Origin: Candidatus Bathyarchaeota archaeon | GTDB lineage: Archaea > Thermoproteota > Bathyarchaeia > Bathyarchaeales > UBA233 | Assembly: GCA_004376975.1 (NCBI GenBank) | Contig: SOJA01000143.1 | Location: 1-6,411 of the forward strand | Length of the DNA stretch: 6,411 bases | Direction: 5' to 3' | Shown: piece by piece, positions 1-5,832 of the stretch | Position numbering within the stretch: the stretch's first letter is position 1 | Layout of the letters: every line of letters starts with the position of its first letter | Notes under the pieces: generated by a model | What the model saw: only the letters and a program-made list of their open reading frames with translations | Database searches by the model: none | Told to the model about the DNA's origin: nothing | Made by a program: the position numbers and the translations under genes

Positions 1-33
1 ATGTTTCCACCTGAAGAATCTCAGCAACACAAT

Positions 34-55
34 CTCTCTTATAAACCTTTTTTTG
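34..55 (-). promoter_or_regulatory. Archaeal BRE/TATA promoter for a gene left of the window
   Basis: Read on the minus strand, seven A's and GG (54-46) are followed directly by TTTATAAG (45-38). This is a purine-rich BRE-like stretch plus a near-consensus archaeal TATA box. Transcription would start about 25 nt further on, near position 15-20, and run out of the window to the left. The last minus-strand bases (AGGTGGAAACAT, 12-1) contain an AGGTGG Shine-Dalgarno-like stretch and would give a start codon if the next base outside is G. The motif is seen directly; the downstream gene is inferred. Confidence 0.5.
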
Positions 56-297
56 AGAAAGAACAGAAAATAAGAAACTTTAAGAGCTTTCGATGCGACG
101 GTTTGATCTCTCTTCGGTTAGAAAAGCCTAACCTTTTCAGAGCGCGCGTTTTGTCTAAGGGGTTCTCAATCACTTTTAGAAATGACTTAAAAACATGTGC
201 ACACAAAAATGTGTTGAACCCAAGAAGAGCTTTCATCATGTCGCTTTTGCAGTAATACGGTTTGGAGTTTAGGATTTTACCTTCATCAGTTTAACAT

Positions 298-465
298 TTA
301 CCGAGAATTCTTCTTGTTTTGCATAATTGGCTCTAGCTTTTTGTAAAAGTATTTCTTTATCTGAATTTTAATGGCTTCGGCTCCTAAACCAGAAAATTTG
401 TCGATTGTAGCAGCGGAGTCTTCTGTCTTTCGTTTCTGGAGGAATCTTTAAGTCATCTGACTTAC
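298..465 (-). pseudogene. Broken C-terminal coding relic, unidentified
   Basis: On the minus strand a frame open from 447 to the TAA at 300-298 reads as convincing protein in its second half. It includes DKFSGLGAEAIKIQIKKYFY followed by KKLEPIMQNKKNSR, with amphipathic lysine-rich helix character and protein-like third-position choice. This frame has no ATG, GTG or TTG start and is closed upstream by TAA at 450-448. The neighbouring frame continues the protein-like text upstream (KSDDLKIPPETKDR, 463-422), so a frameshift around 422-436 probably separates two pieces of one former gene. Upstream of 465 the reading ends in a stop next to the start of the beta-helix gene. I do not recognise the family. 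The relic could also be a chance frame, since only about 55 codons are visible. Confidence 0.35.
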
Positions 466-476
466 TTAATTATGAC

Positions 477-2696
477 ATGGATGAGAGCTTGAGATTGAAG
501 AGGTTCTCTGTAGTAACGTTTTTCGCGATCTTGGTGAACGCGCCAATAGTCACTTGCAGTTCTCATTCTATAATGACGACCTCAAGCATCATCACAGTTC
601 CTGATGACTACCCCACAATACAGGCTGCGGTAGATGTGGCTAATCCAGGGGACGCTGTCTATGTTAGGACTGGGACATATTTTGAGTGGGTGAGTGTAAC
701 AAAAAGCCTGTCGCTTATTGGAGAGAACCCGAATACAACCATCATTGAAAGCCCTGCTCACACTTACGGGACTGGCATTACGCTATCTGCGAACAACATT
801 ACCGTCACAGGTTTCACGATAAGGAACCATGCTGCCGGCATGTGTGTCTACTCAAGTTATAACACCATTGAAGGAAACAACATTTTGTTGAATGATGATA
901 GGAACATCTTTGTTTTCCTTAATTCTAAAAACAACACTATTAGCAACAATGTCATTTCAAATGGTACTTGGGGGCTTGATTTTTTCAATTCCTGTGATTA
1001 CAACGTCATCAGTGGGAACAGAATATCAAACAACGAATTCGGCCTTGACATCAGCAGCTCACACGGCAACACTCTCAGAGACAACAACATGACAAACAAC
1101 AAATATAACTTCAGAGTTACGGGTTGGGGCGGGAACCTGAACAACTATGCTCATGACATAGACGCCTCAAACACTGTGAATGGGAAGCCCGTCTACTACT
1201 GGGTAAACCACCATAACAAGAGCGTTCCAAGCGATGCGGGATGCGTTTACGCTGTAAACTCCACAAACATTCTGGTAAAAGACCTGAATCTCACAAGCAA
1301 TGGTGATGCCGTAAAATTCATACATACAAGTGAATCTGTCATTAAAAACGTGTACTGCTCAAAAAACATGTACAGCATACTTTTAGACTATTCCAACATG
1401 AACGTTATTAGAGGCAACACGATAACCTCAAACGATGGTGGAATTTATATCTACTCTTCAAGCAACAACACAATAATAAATAACACAGTGTCAGAGAACA
1501 GAGCAGGTGTTAGGGTAAGTGGTGGCGCAGGCAACAACGTCAGCCGGAACAGCATTTCAGAATGCGCGTGGGGATTAATCATCTACGGATCTACGGACAA
1601 CAGGGTCATTGACAACAACATGACAGATAGCGGCATAGTTTTCTGGTACTCTTCAACCCGAAACACAGTTAGTGGCAACGTTATCTCTAGCACGCGTACG
1701 CGGGGGGTTTATGGGATTAGGATAGAGGAGTCCGGCGGGAACACATTTAGAAACAACACTCTGACTGGGGAAGCAATCAACTTCGGGGTATACACAGACA
1801 CGTGGGACAGCTCCTTTTCACATTTCATTCAATATGCAGACTCGTCTAACACGGTGAATGGAAGACCCATCTACTATTGGATGAATGAGAAGGATAGGCA
1901 GATACCTTCTGACGCGGGGTATGTTGCCGTCGTGAACTCCACAAACATCACTGTGAAAGACCTGAACTTGACGTGTAACGGTCAGGGAGTGTTGTTCGCC
2001 CGCACCACCAACTCCACGATAGAGAACGTGAACGTCTCGTGGAACGAGTTCGGCATCTATCTATTCGAATCCTCCAGCAACATCATAAACGACAACGTGG
2101 TGCATAGGAGCACGTCGCATTCGGGTTGGACCGGCTTCTGCGGTGGACTGTGGCTGGAGTCTTCTCTAAACAACGTCTTAACTAACAACACGATAACAAG
2201 AGGCTACATGGGACTCCGTCTAATCTATTCAAACAGCAACGTCATAACCGAAAACACGATGGTGTACAATTGGCAGGGTATTGGACTAACGATATCCAGC
2301 GATAACTTCGTTTACCACAACAATTTCATAAACAATACAGAGCAAATAGGCATGTACAAATCATCCGGTATCTGGGATAATGGTTGTGAGGGTAATTATT
2401 GGAGCGCTTATAATGGGTCTGATTTAGATGGCGATGGCATCGGTGACACTTATCTTCCTTGGGGAGATGTAGACAACTATCCCCTAATGAACCCTTACTG
2501 GAACCTTGCAGATATTAACCATGACTTGAAAGTGAACATATACGATGCTGTATTGGTATGCGCAGCGTACTCTTCCACTCCTTCAGACTCCCATTGGAAC
2601 CCCCACAGCGACATAGCAGAACCCTGCGAAATCATCGATATTTACGATGTAGTGACGATGGCATGGAACTATGGAGAAGAATGGGGCAATCCTTGA
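477..2696 (+). CDS. Secreted NosD-like right-handed beta-helix protein with C-terminal dockerin-like module
   Basis: 739 residues. The N-terminus has charged residues (R6, K8, R9) and a hydrophobic stretch (about 10-26), consistent with a secretion signal. Residues 40-92 have the opening typical of NosD/pectate-lyase-fold proteins (VPDDYPTIQAAVDVANPGD, then SLIGENPNTTII). Residues about 95-630 are beta-helix coils with recurrent N-N-T/N-x-I-S steps. A larger unit is duplicated: SNTVNGKPVYYW at 231-242 and SNTVNGRPIYYW at 457-468, each followed by PSDAG and an N-S-T-N-I-x-V-K-D-L-N-L-T strand, 226 residues apart. Residues 633-671 carry the usual archaeal NosD ending (WDNGCEGNYW, DLDGDGIGD, NYPLM). 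The tail from 679 is dockerin-like. Its first calcium loop is good (D679, N681, D683, N687, D690). Its second, 712-724 (DIAEPCEIIDIYD), has one extra residue and lacks the N/D ligands. Many N-x-S/T sequons support an extracellular glycoprotein. ATG 477 is the only ATG/GTG/TTG in frame after TAG at 408-410. GGAGGA at 438-443 is too far upstream to be its ribosome site and no convincing TATA box was found. Whether it binds sugar, metal or protein is unknown. Confidence 0.9.
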   Translation: MDESLRLKRFSVVTFFAILVNAPIVTCSSHSIMTTSSIITVPDDYPTIQAAVDVANPGDAVYVRTGTYFEWVSVTKSLSLIGENPNTTIIESPAHTYGTGITLSANNITVTGFTIRNHAAGMCVYSSYNTIEGNNILLNDDRNIFVFLNSKNNTISNNVISNGTWGLDFFNSCDYNVISGNRISNNEFGLDISSSHGNTLRDNNMTNNKYNFRVTGWGGNLNNYAHDIDASNTVNGKPVYYWVNHHNKSVPSDAGCVYAVNSTNILVKDLNLTSNGDAVKFIHTSESVIKNVYCSKNMYSILLDYSNMNVIRGNTITSNDGGIYIYSSSNNTIINNTVSENRAGVRVSGGAGNNVSRNSISECAWGLIIYGSTDNRVIDNNMTDSGIVFWYSSTRNTVSGNVISSTRTRGVYGIRIEESGGNTFRNNTLTGEAINFGVYTDTWDSSFSHFIQYADSSNTVNGRPIYYWMNEKDRQIPSDAGYVAVVNSTNITVKDLNLTCNGQGVLFARTTNSTIENVNVSWNEFGIYLFESSSNIINDNVVHRSTSHSGWTGFCGGLWLESSLNNVLTNNTITRGYMGLRLIYSNSNVITENTMVYNWQGIGLTISSDNFVYHNNFINNTEQIGMYKSSGIWDNGCEGNYWSAYNGSDLDGDGIGDTYLPWGDVDNYPLMNPYWNLADINHDLKVNIYDAVLVCAAYSSTPSDSHWNPHSDIAEPCEIIDIYDVVTMAWNYGEEWGNP

Positions 2697-2820
2697 ATTC
2701 AATTGCACCAAAGAGTATAGACTAGGCCGGTTATGACTTCGATTGGATAAATGCTAATTGTCACTATAGATTAAATAGAGATATGTCAAATAGCGATGTC
2801 AATGAATCTTCTCAAGTAAA

Positions 2821-2838
2821 ATATCGGCAATCCGATAT
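2821..2838. repeat. Perfect 7-bp inverted repeat with 4-nt loop
   Basis: ATATCGG, CAAT, CCGATAT form a perfect short hairpin about 125 nt downstream of the beta-helix gene. It has no oligo-T tail on either strand, so it is a poor archaeal terminator candidate. It could be a small operator or chance. The rest of 2697-2915 shows no gene or recognisable remnant on either strand. Confidence 0.4.
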
Positions 2839-2915
2839 CAACTTTACATTCTTGGACACTGTTAATTAACGCGCGGAAGCCACTTAAACTACTCTTACTG
2901 TATTAACAGCAATCC

Positions 2916-3056
2916 CTCTGTACCCTCGAAACATTTCGATTCTTATAAGTTTCTACACTAATATACCTGCATGCGCCGAGTGAGTAGCGCAATGAAGAAG
3001 TACCCAAAGAGAGCAGAGGAAAATATTGCGAATAATTATATCACATATAAGCAACA
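2916..3056 (+). repeat. Decayed second copy of the peptidase promoter-leader cassette
   Basis: This segment matches the minus strand of 5610-5468 (the promoter, leader and start of the C13 peptidase gene) in collinear blocks with almost identical spacing (141 versus 143 bp). The blocks are CTCTGTA; CGAAACATTTCG (2927-2938); TTATAAG as TATA box (2943-2949, against TATAAAA); GCGCCGAGTGAG (2973-2984); GCGCAATGA (2987-2995); AAGTACCCAAA (2998-3008); GAGGAAAA (3016-3023); GAATxAT..TATCA; and CATAT..GCAACA. Compared with the live copy, the GGAGG site has become AGAGG, the peptidase start ATG aligns with ATA (3032-3034), and the leader hairpin keeps only a 4-bp GCGC stem. Downstream there is no peptidase coding sequence; the DUF72 pseudogene lies there on the opposite strand. 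Some residual promoter activity is possible because the TATA box survives. Confidence 0.8.
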
Positions 3057-3533
3057 TTATACTTTTTCAACAGTTTCCACGTTTCCCCTCGCATCCAAGA
3101 AAGATTTTGGAACTCTACAGCAAATTTGAAATGAAGGGAGAGTACTTCAAAGAAAGTCTCTAGGTTTTCAGGGTCTTAGTAGTAACTAGGCGGAAGCTAT
3201 ATGAGGAGGCACCCAAGTTTTCCGTTCAATTGAAGTGGCTGCATAATCTCTAAGAATGTGTCCAAGTCGGATTGCACACTATCTTTAAGACCAAGTTTCT
3301 TTTCGTGTGTGATGACTTTTGGAATTTTAGTTGTGAAGATGCAGTTTGATGGTGAATAGCATAGCCATCTCATGGCCGTTCCTTTTGAAGGATACCGATA
3401 AAGTCGATTTCAACGGTTTAGAAGATTCTTAAGTAAGGCTGGAGTTGACTTTTCTTCCCTTTCCATAGAATGATCTAAAAAAGGGAGACTGAAGGCTTCT
3501 TTGCTTGCTGCTTTTTGTACACCAGTTCTGCAT
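3041..3533 (-). pseudogene. DUF72 (YecE-like) family pseudogene, 3'-truncated
   Basis: The minus strand from 3405 to 3041 translates in one frame to a clear DUF72 core. It contains YRYPSKGTAMRW, KIPKVITHEKKLGLK, LDTFLEIMQPLQLNGKLGC, then LLI-stop-LPP where the family has LLxQLPP, then DPENLETFFEVL, FKFAVEFQNLSWMRGETW and KLLKKYNVAY. Stops interrupt it at 3412-3410 (TGA), 3199-3197 (TAG) and 3178-3176 (TAA). The preceding piece, KSQLQPYLRIF then TVEID (3451-3403, with TAA at 3420-3418), is in a second frame, and SFYGKG (upstream to about 3533) is in a third, so at least two frameshifts are present. The family's usual remaining C-terminal part after YNVAY (normally continuing toward a VDEP-like segment) is absent; the match stops where the promoter-leader copy begins. 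DUF72 proteins adopt a TIM-barrel-like fold of unclear function. It lies just downstream of the peptidase gene on the same strand. The upstream boundary is approximate. Confidence 0.85.
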
Positions 3534-3574
3534 GTCATCTTTGCCTAGTTCGTTAGCACATTTCCGCTGTGGTG

Positions 3575-3588
3575 TAGTTGGCTAACTA
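3575..3588 (-). terminator. Weak hairpin just after the peptidase stop codon
   Basis: TAGTT, AGCC, AACTA (minus-strand reading) forms a 5-bp stem starting nine nucleotides after the peptidase stop codon. There is no oligo-T tract next to it, so termination here is only a possibility. Confidence 0.2.
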
Positions 3589-3596
3589 ACGGTTTA

Positions 3597-5510
3597 TCAG
3601 TAAGTGAAGAAAGACATGTTTTGTATGCGGCTTTCCTTGCTTTCAGATCCCCAGAGGAATGTCATTGATGACGTGTTATCTCCCGGACCTAGAGGCCCCC
3701 ATAATGTGGTGTATGCCCCATAGAGGTAGATAGTCCATGCAGTTGCGTTTAAGATTGTGTTCTCCGTGAAATTCTTCGTCTTGAAGGCGACGTTCATATT
3801 CTCCCAGTTACCACTTCCAAACTTGCACCAGATTTCTATTTTTATGTAGGTGCCAGTTACGTTCTGTTCACTGCAATTCCATGTGGTGCTTTTTAGCTTT
3901 GATTCGCCTCGGAGCCAGCGACCTACTTCAATCACGCCATCAGATATGCATGTAGTTCCATTGAAGACTTTGATTCCAAGGTATCCATGCCAAAACGATC
4001 CAATTTTGTTGCGAGTTATACTTGTGTACGTTGATGTATTGTTCCAAAGCTGCCTCCAGTAAGTGGAATCCCATTTTTTGTTCTGCATGTATCGCGTTGC
4101 GTTACACTTGGTGTAATATGCTGTCACTGTTTCGTTTTCATCAATGTGTACATGTGTTGGATTCTGGTCAGGTGCGCCATACCAATAGGTAAAGAGATAG
4201 TAGGAGCCTTGATAATAGATCATAGGTTCAACTTTGACATCATGATTTCCTGCACTGACATTCAGTGGGTTTGAAGAGGTTCCAGTGAGTTCACCGTCAA
4301 TCCACACGTTTACTCCAGTAACTTCGGTTTCTGAAGTCAGACGCGTTTCAACCGTCAAATTGTAATATCTCTTCGGAAACCAAGTAATGGATGCTAAAGT
4401 TCCGTTTTCGCATGGCTTTCCGAAATTAGTTTCATTGGCGTATGTTGGTATATATTTGCCGTCGTCGCTTAGCCAGACTATTTGAGGATATATGTGTCCA
4501 TTTTGGTCGCGCAAATCAAGATGATCTGTTGCATCTGAAGTGTAGTTGAATATATTCAGCATGGATATGTGAGTATCATTGTCAAAGTCAGCATCAACTG
4601 GATCCCCCAAGTGAACGATCTCCCCCCCTTCAAACCTACACTTTTCACCATGTAGTGCATCAAAAAGGGCTCCAGACCACTCGTCAAGTCCGTCATCATC
4701 AAAGTCTGCCACCGCTTCATGCCATTCGTCTACTGCCGTGATAATTATCCTATCATAGCGACTTATATCGTCGATTAGACCACCGCCCATACACTGCTGT
4801 GTTGCGAAGGTTAATGTCTCGTATTTGCCATTCAATGTATCGAGATAATCTCCAAGTTCATCATCAGTTACATTGGCATCTGGGAAAAACAAACATTCAT
4901 CAACACTTACCCATGTCGTGTGATTATCATGATTAATGTCGTAAGGCTCGTGTTCATCTGGGAATCTTCTTAAATGCTCCTCGTGAATCTCAAAACGGCC
5001 AACATGCCGCTCATCCTCGTTTGAATCGTAGAGGCCACCAGCCATTATTAGACAGTCCTCATCAATTGCATATCTCCATGGATGCTCAATCCCACCACCG
5101 TGCCCAACGAAATATATGAAAATAACGTCGTTGCCAGAACTGATTTCACAACAATCCACAAGCCATTCTGTGATGGCCCATTGGAAGTTCGTAGTGTTTG
5201 CCAACATATCAACTTCAGAGGGGTCTGTATTGAAATGTAAATAGCATATATCATTGAAAGCATAGTGAGCATTTAAAACATGATAGGCATAGGCAGCACT
5301 ACCCCGCGCAGAATAGGGGGAGGCAGTTGAGCAGACAATTACTGCCCAATAACTTGTTTCGTTGGCTTCGCACTTTGCAACATCAATAAATAACCCGTTC
5401 AGCATAGAGAATGTTAGAACAATCAACATCCAGACCGTCAAAAACATAGACCGTCTCAAACTCTTTGTGTTGCATATGCATGATACGATCATTCTAGTGT
5501 TTTCCTCCAT
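3597..5510 (-). CDS. Secreted C13/caspase-like (clan CD) cysteine peptidase with archaeal surface modules
   Basis: 637 residues from the first ATG. K16, R19 and R20 precede a hydrophobic segment (about 22-42), a signal peptide or membrane anchor. The peptidase domain covers about 54-350. Strand WAVIVCS (55-61) opens it; VIFIYFVGHGGG places the catalytic His at 137, and ATQQCMGGGLIDDI places the catalytic Cys at 240, matching the clan CD pattern of hydrophobic strand-HG and strand-x-Q-x-C. The His-Cys gap of 103 residues is longer than in legumains and holds an Asp-rich EF-hand-like stretch (D191, N193, D195 to D204, E205). Two more Asp-rich loops, DFDDDGLDEW (269-278) and DADFDNDTHISM (306-317), suggest calcium binding. 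Residues about 382-468 look like a PEGA/InlB-B-repeat-like beta module (VNVWIDGELTGTSSNPLNV, ending TVTAYYT). Residues 470-637 form a beta-rich domain ending FLWGSESKESRIQNMSF, a type I recall from archaeal surface proteins. Sequons are numerous and no C-terminal anchor is seen. GGAGGA (5508-5503) lies inside the first codons, 10 nt before M7 (5492-5490), so M7 is probably the true start. The substrate is unknown. Confidence 0.88.
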   Translation of the reverse strand: MEENTRMIVSCICNTKSLRRSMFLTVWMLIVLTFSMLNGLFIDVAKCEANETSYWAVIVCSTASPYSARGSAAYAYHVLNAHYAFNDICYLHFNTDPSEVDMLANTTNFQWAITEWLVDCCEISSGNDVIFIYFVGHGGGIEHPWRYAIDEDCLIMAGGLYDSNEDERHVGRFEIHEEHLRRFPDEHEPYDINHDNHTTWVSVDECLFFPDANVTDDELGDYLDTLNGKYETLTFATQQCMGGGLIDDISRYDRIIITAVDEWHEAVADFDDDGLDEWSGALFDALHGEKCRFEGGEIVHLGDPVDADFDNDTHISMLNIFNYTSDATDHLDLRDQNGHIYPQIVWLSDDGKYIPTYANETNFGKPCENGTLASITWFPKRYYNLTVETRLTSETEVTGVNVWIDGELTGTSSNPLNVSAGNHDVKVEPMIYYQGSYYLFTYWYGAPDQNPTHVHIDENETVTAYYTKCNATRYMQNKKWDSTYWRQLWNNTSTYTSITRNKIGSFWHGYLGIKVFNGTTCISDGVIEVGRWLRGESKLKSTTWNCSEQNVTGTYIKIEIWCKFGSGNWENMNVAFKTKNFTENTILNATAWTIYLYGAYTTLWGPLGPGDNTSSMTFLWGSESKESRIQNMSFFTY

Positions 5511-5532
5511 TCATTTTGGGTACTTGTTTCAT
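5494..5532 (-). other. Possible 12-codon upstream ORF in the peptidase leader
   Basis: ATG at 5532-5530 begins MKQVPKMNGGKH and stops at TAG 5496-5494, one nucleotide before the ATG of peptidase residue M7 (5492). GAGGGG (5542-5537) sits 4 nt upstream as a possible ribosome site. The arrangement would suit translational coupling or leader control. In the decayed copy the corresponding frame is shifted by a 1-nt indel and does not stop at the same place, so the peptide itself is not conserved. It may be incidental. Confidence 0.3.
5503..5508 (-). promoter_or_regulatory. Shine-Dalgarno site deciding the peptidase start
   Basis: GGAGGA lies 10 nt upstream of the ATG at 5492-5490. The ATG at 5510 that opens the frame is directly preceded by TGA (5513-5511) and has no purine-rich site behind it. 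The signal peptide is complete with either start, since the hydrophobic core begins at residue 22. I therefore favour 5492 as the start. Confidence 0.6.
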
Positions 5533-5533
5533 T

Positions 5534-5551
5534 GCGCCCCTCACTCGGCGC
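5534..5551 (-). promoter_or_regulatory. GC-rich hairpin at the predicted 5' end of the peptidase mRNA
   Basis: GCGCC, GAGTGAGG, GGCGC forms a perfect 5-bp stem with an 8-nt loop. It begins about 25-30 nt after the TATA box, hence at or within a few bases of the expected transcription start. It also covers part of the GAGGGG site of the small upstream ORF. Sequence and position are kept in the second copy (2973-2990) with one mismatch in the stem. Confidence 0.5.
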
Positions 5552-5573
5552 TCACACTCATTTCTACGTTTAG

Positions 5574-5600
5574 CCTTTTATAGAAGACGAAATGTTTCCG
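5574..5600 (-). promoter_or_regulatory. Peptidase promoter: palindromic operator-like site plus TATA box
   Basis: On the minus strand CGGAAACATTTCG (5600-5588) is followed six bases later by TATAAAAGG (5582-5574). The TATA box is near consensus and predicts a transcription start around 5552-5557, giving a leader of about 45-65 nt. The upstream element is close to a palindrome (CGAAA and TTTCG around CA) and sits where a regulator would meet TBP/TFB. The same two elements occur in order at 2927-2949, which argues that both are functional. Confidence 0.6.
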
Positions 5601-5610
5601 AAATACAGAG

Positions 5611-5632
5611 ATGAATGAAAGTATTCATGAAT
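5611..5632. promoter_or_regulatory. ATGAAT/ATTCAT inverted repeats, possible operator
   Basis: ATGAAT (5611-5616) and ATTCAT (5623-5628) are a perfect inverted repeat with a 6-nt spacer. ATTCATGAAT (5623-5632) is itself a perfect 10-bp palindrome overlapping it. The cluster lies between the peptidase promoter and the wHTH gene, a sensible place for a dimeric winged-helix protein to bind. It is AT-rich and could be chance; binding is inference. Confidence 0.3.
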
Positions 5633-5726
5633 CACATACACTTCGTCCGGAAAGACGTCCGCAAAATCTGTTGTAAACATCCAAAAATGTCGATCTGTGA
5701 AAACACCCTTTTTATTCATTTCTGAT

Positions 5727-5735
5727 TTATAAATC
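5727..5735 (+). promoter_or_regulatory. Candidate TATA box for the wHTH gene
   Basis: TTTATAAAT matches the archaeal TATA consensus and would start transcription near 5755, leaving about 75 nt of leader. The element is symmetric, so a minus-strand transcript is equally possible. A weaker AATATGTAT (5803-5811) about 27 nt before the start codon would instead fit a leaderless message. Confidence 0.4.
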
Positions 5736-5832
5736 GCGGTTTACTTTCACTTTCCTCTCCAATTCCTTGCTATCACTCTTTTCGTTTTGCTTTTAAGACA
5801 AGAATATGTATGTTTAGACAGGCGAATTACTC

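Larger units (their letters stand above)
5468..5610 (-). repeat. Promoter-leader cassette, functional copy, inverted relative to 2916-3056
   Basis: This is the intact partner of the decayed copy at 2916-3056, in opposite orientation and about 2.4 kb away. It runs from CTCTGTA (5610-5604) through the palindrome, TATA box, leader hairpin and ribosome site to the first codons of the peptidase (GCAACA, 5473-5468). Similarity is not evident inside the rest of the signal peptide. The two copies enclose the peptidase gene and most of the DUF72 pseudogene. Confidence 0.8.

Noticed and set aside
39..239. 66-codon minus-strand open frame
   Set aside because: It ends inside the left-edge BRE/TATA promoter, has no ribosome site of note, and the translation resembles nothing I know. 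A small real protein cannot be fully excluded.
1..255. 84-codon plus-strand open frame starting at the first base
   Set aside because: No family resemblance, basic and low-quality composition, and it runs over a good minus-strand TATA box at 38-45. The ATG at position 1 has no visible upstream context.
546..563. Lipobox around C27 of the beta-helix protein (IVTC)
   Set aside because: The residues before the Cys do not match the L-x-G/A-C pattern, so an ordinary signal peptide is more likely than a lipoprotein.
477..2696. Assignment as true NosD, the copper-processing factor of nitrous oxide reductase
   Set aside because: Only the beta-helix fold is shared. The dockerin tail, the long asparagine-rich coils and the absence of any nos genes nearby argue for a surface protein.
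2992..3129. 45-codon plus-strand frame starting in the decayed leader copy (MKKYPKRAEEN...)
   Set aside because: The second half is the antisense of the DUF72 pseudogene, and the live leader does not keep this frame because of a 1-nt indel. It is a by-product of the duplication.
3565..3592. tRNA-like string GGTGTAGTTGGCTAACTAACGG
   Set aside because: It resembles a D-arm, but no acceptor, anticodon or T-arm sequence can be placed around it, and the region borders the peptidase stop codon.
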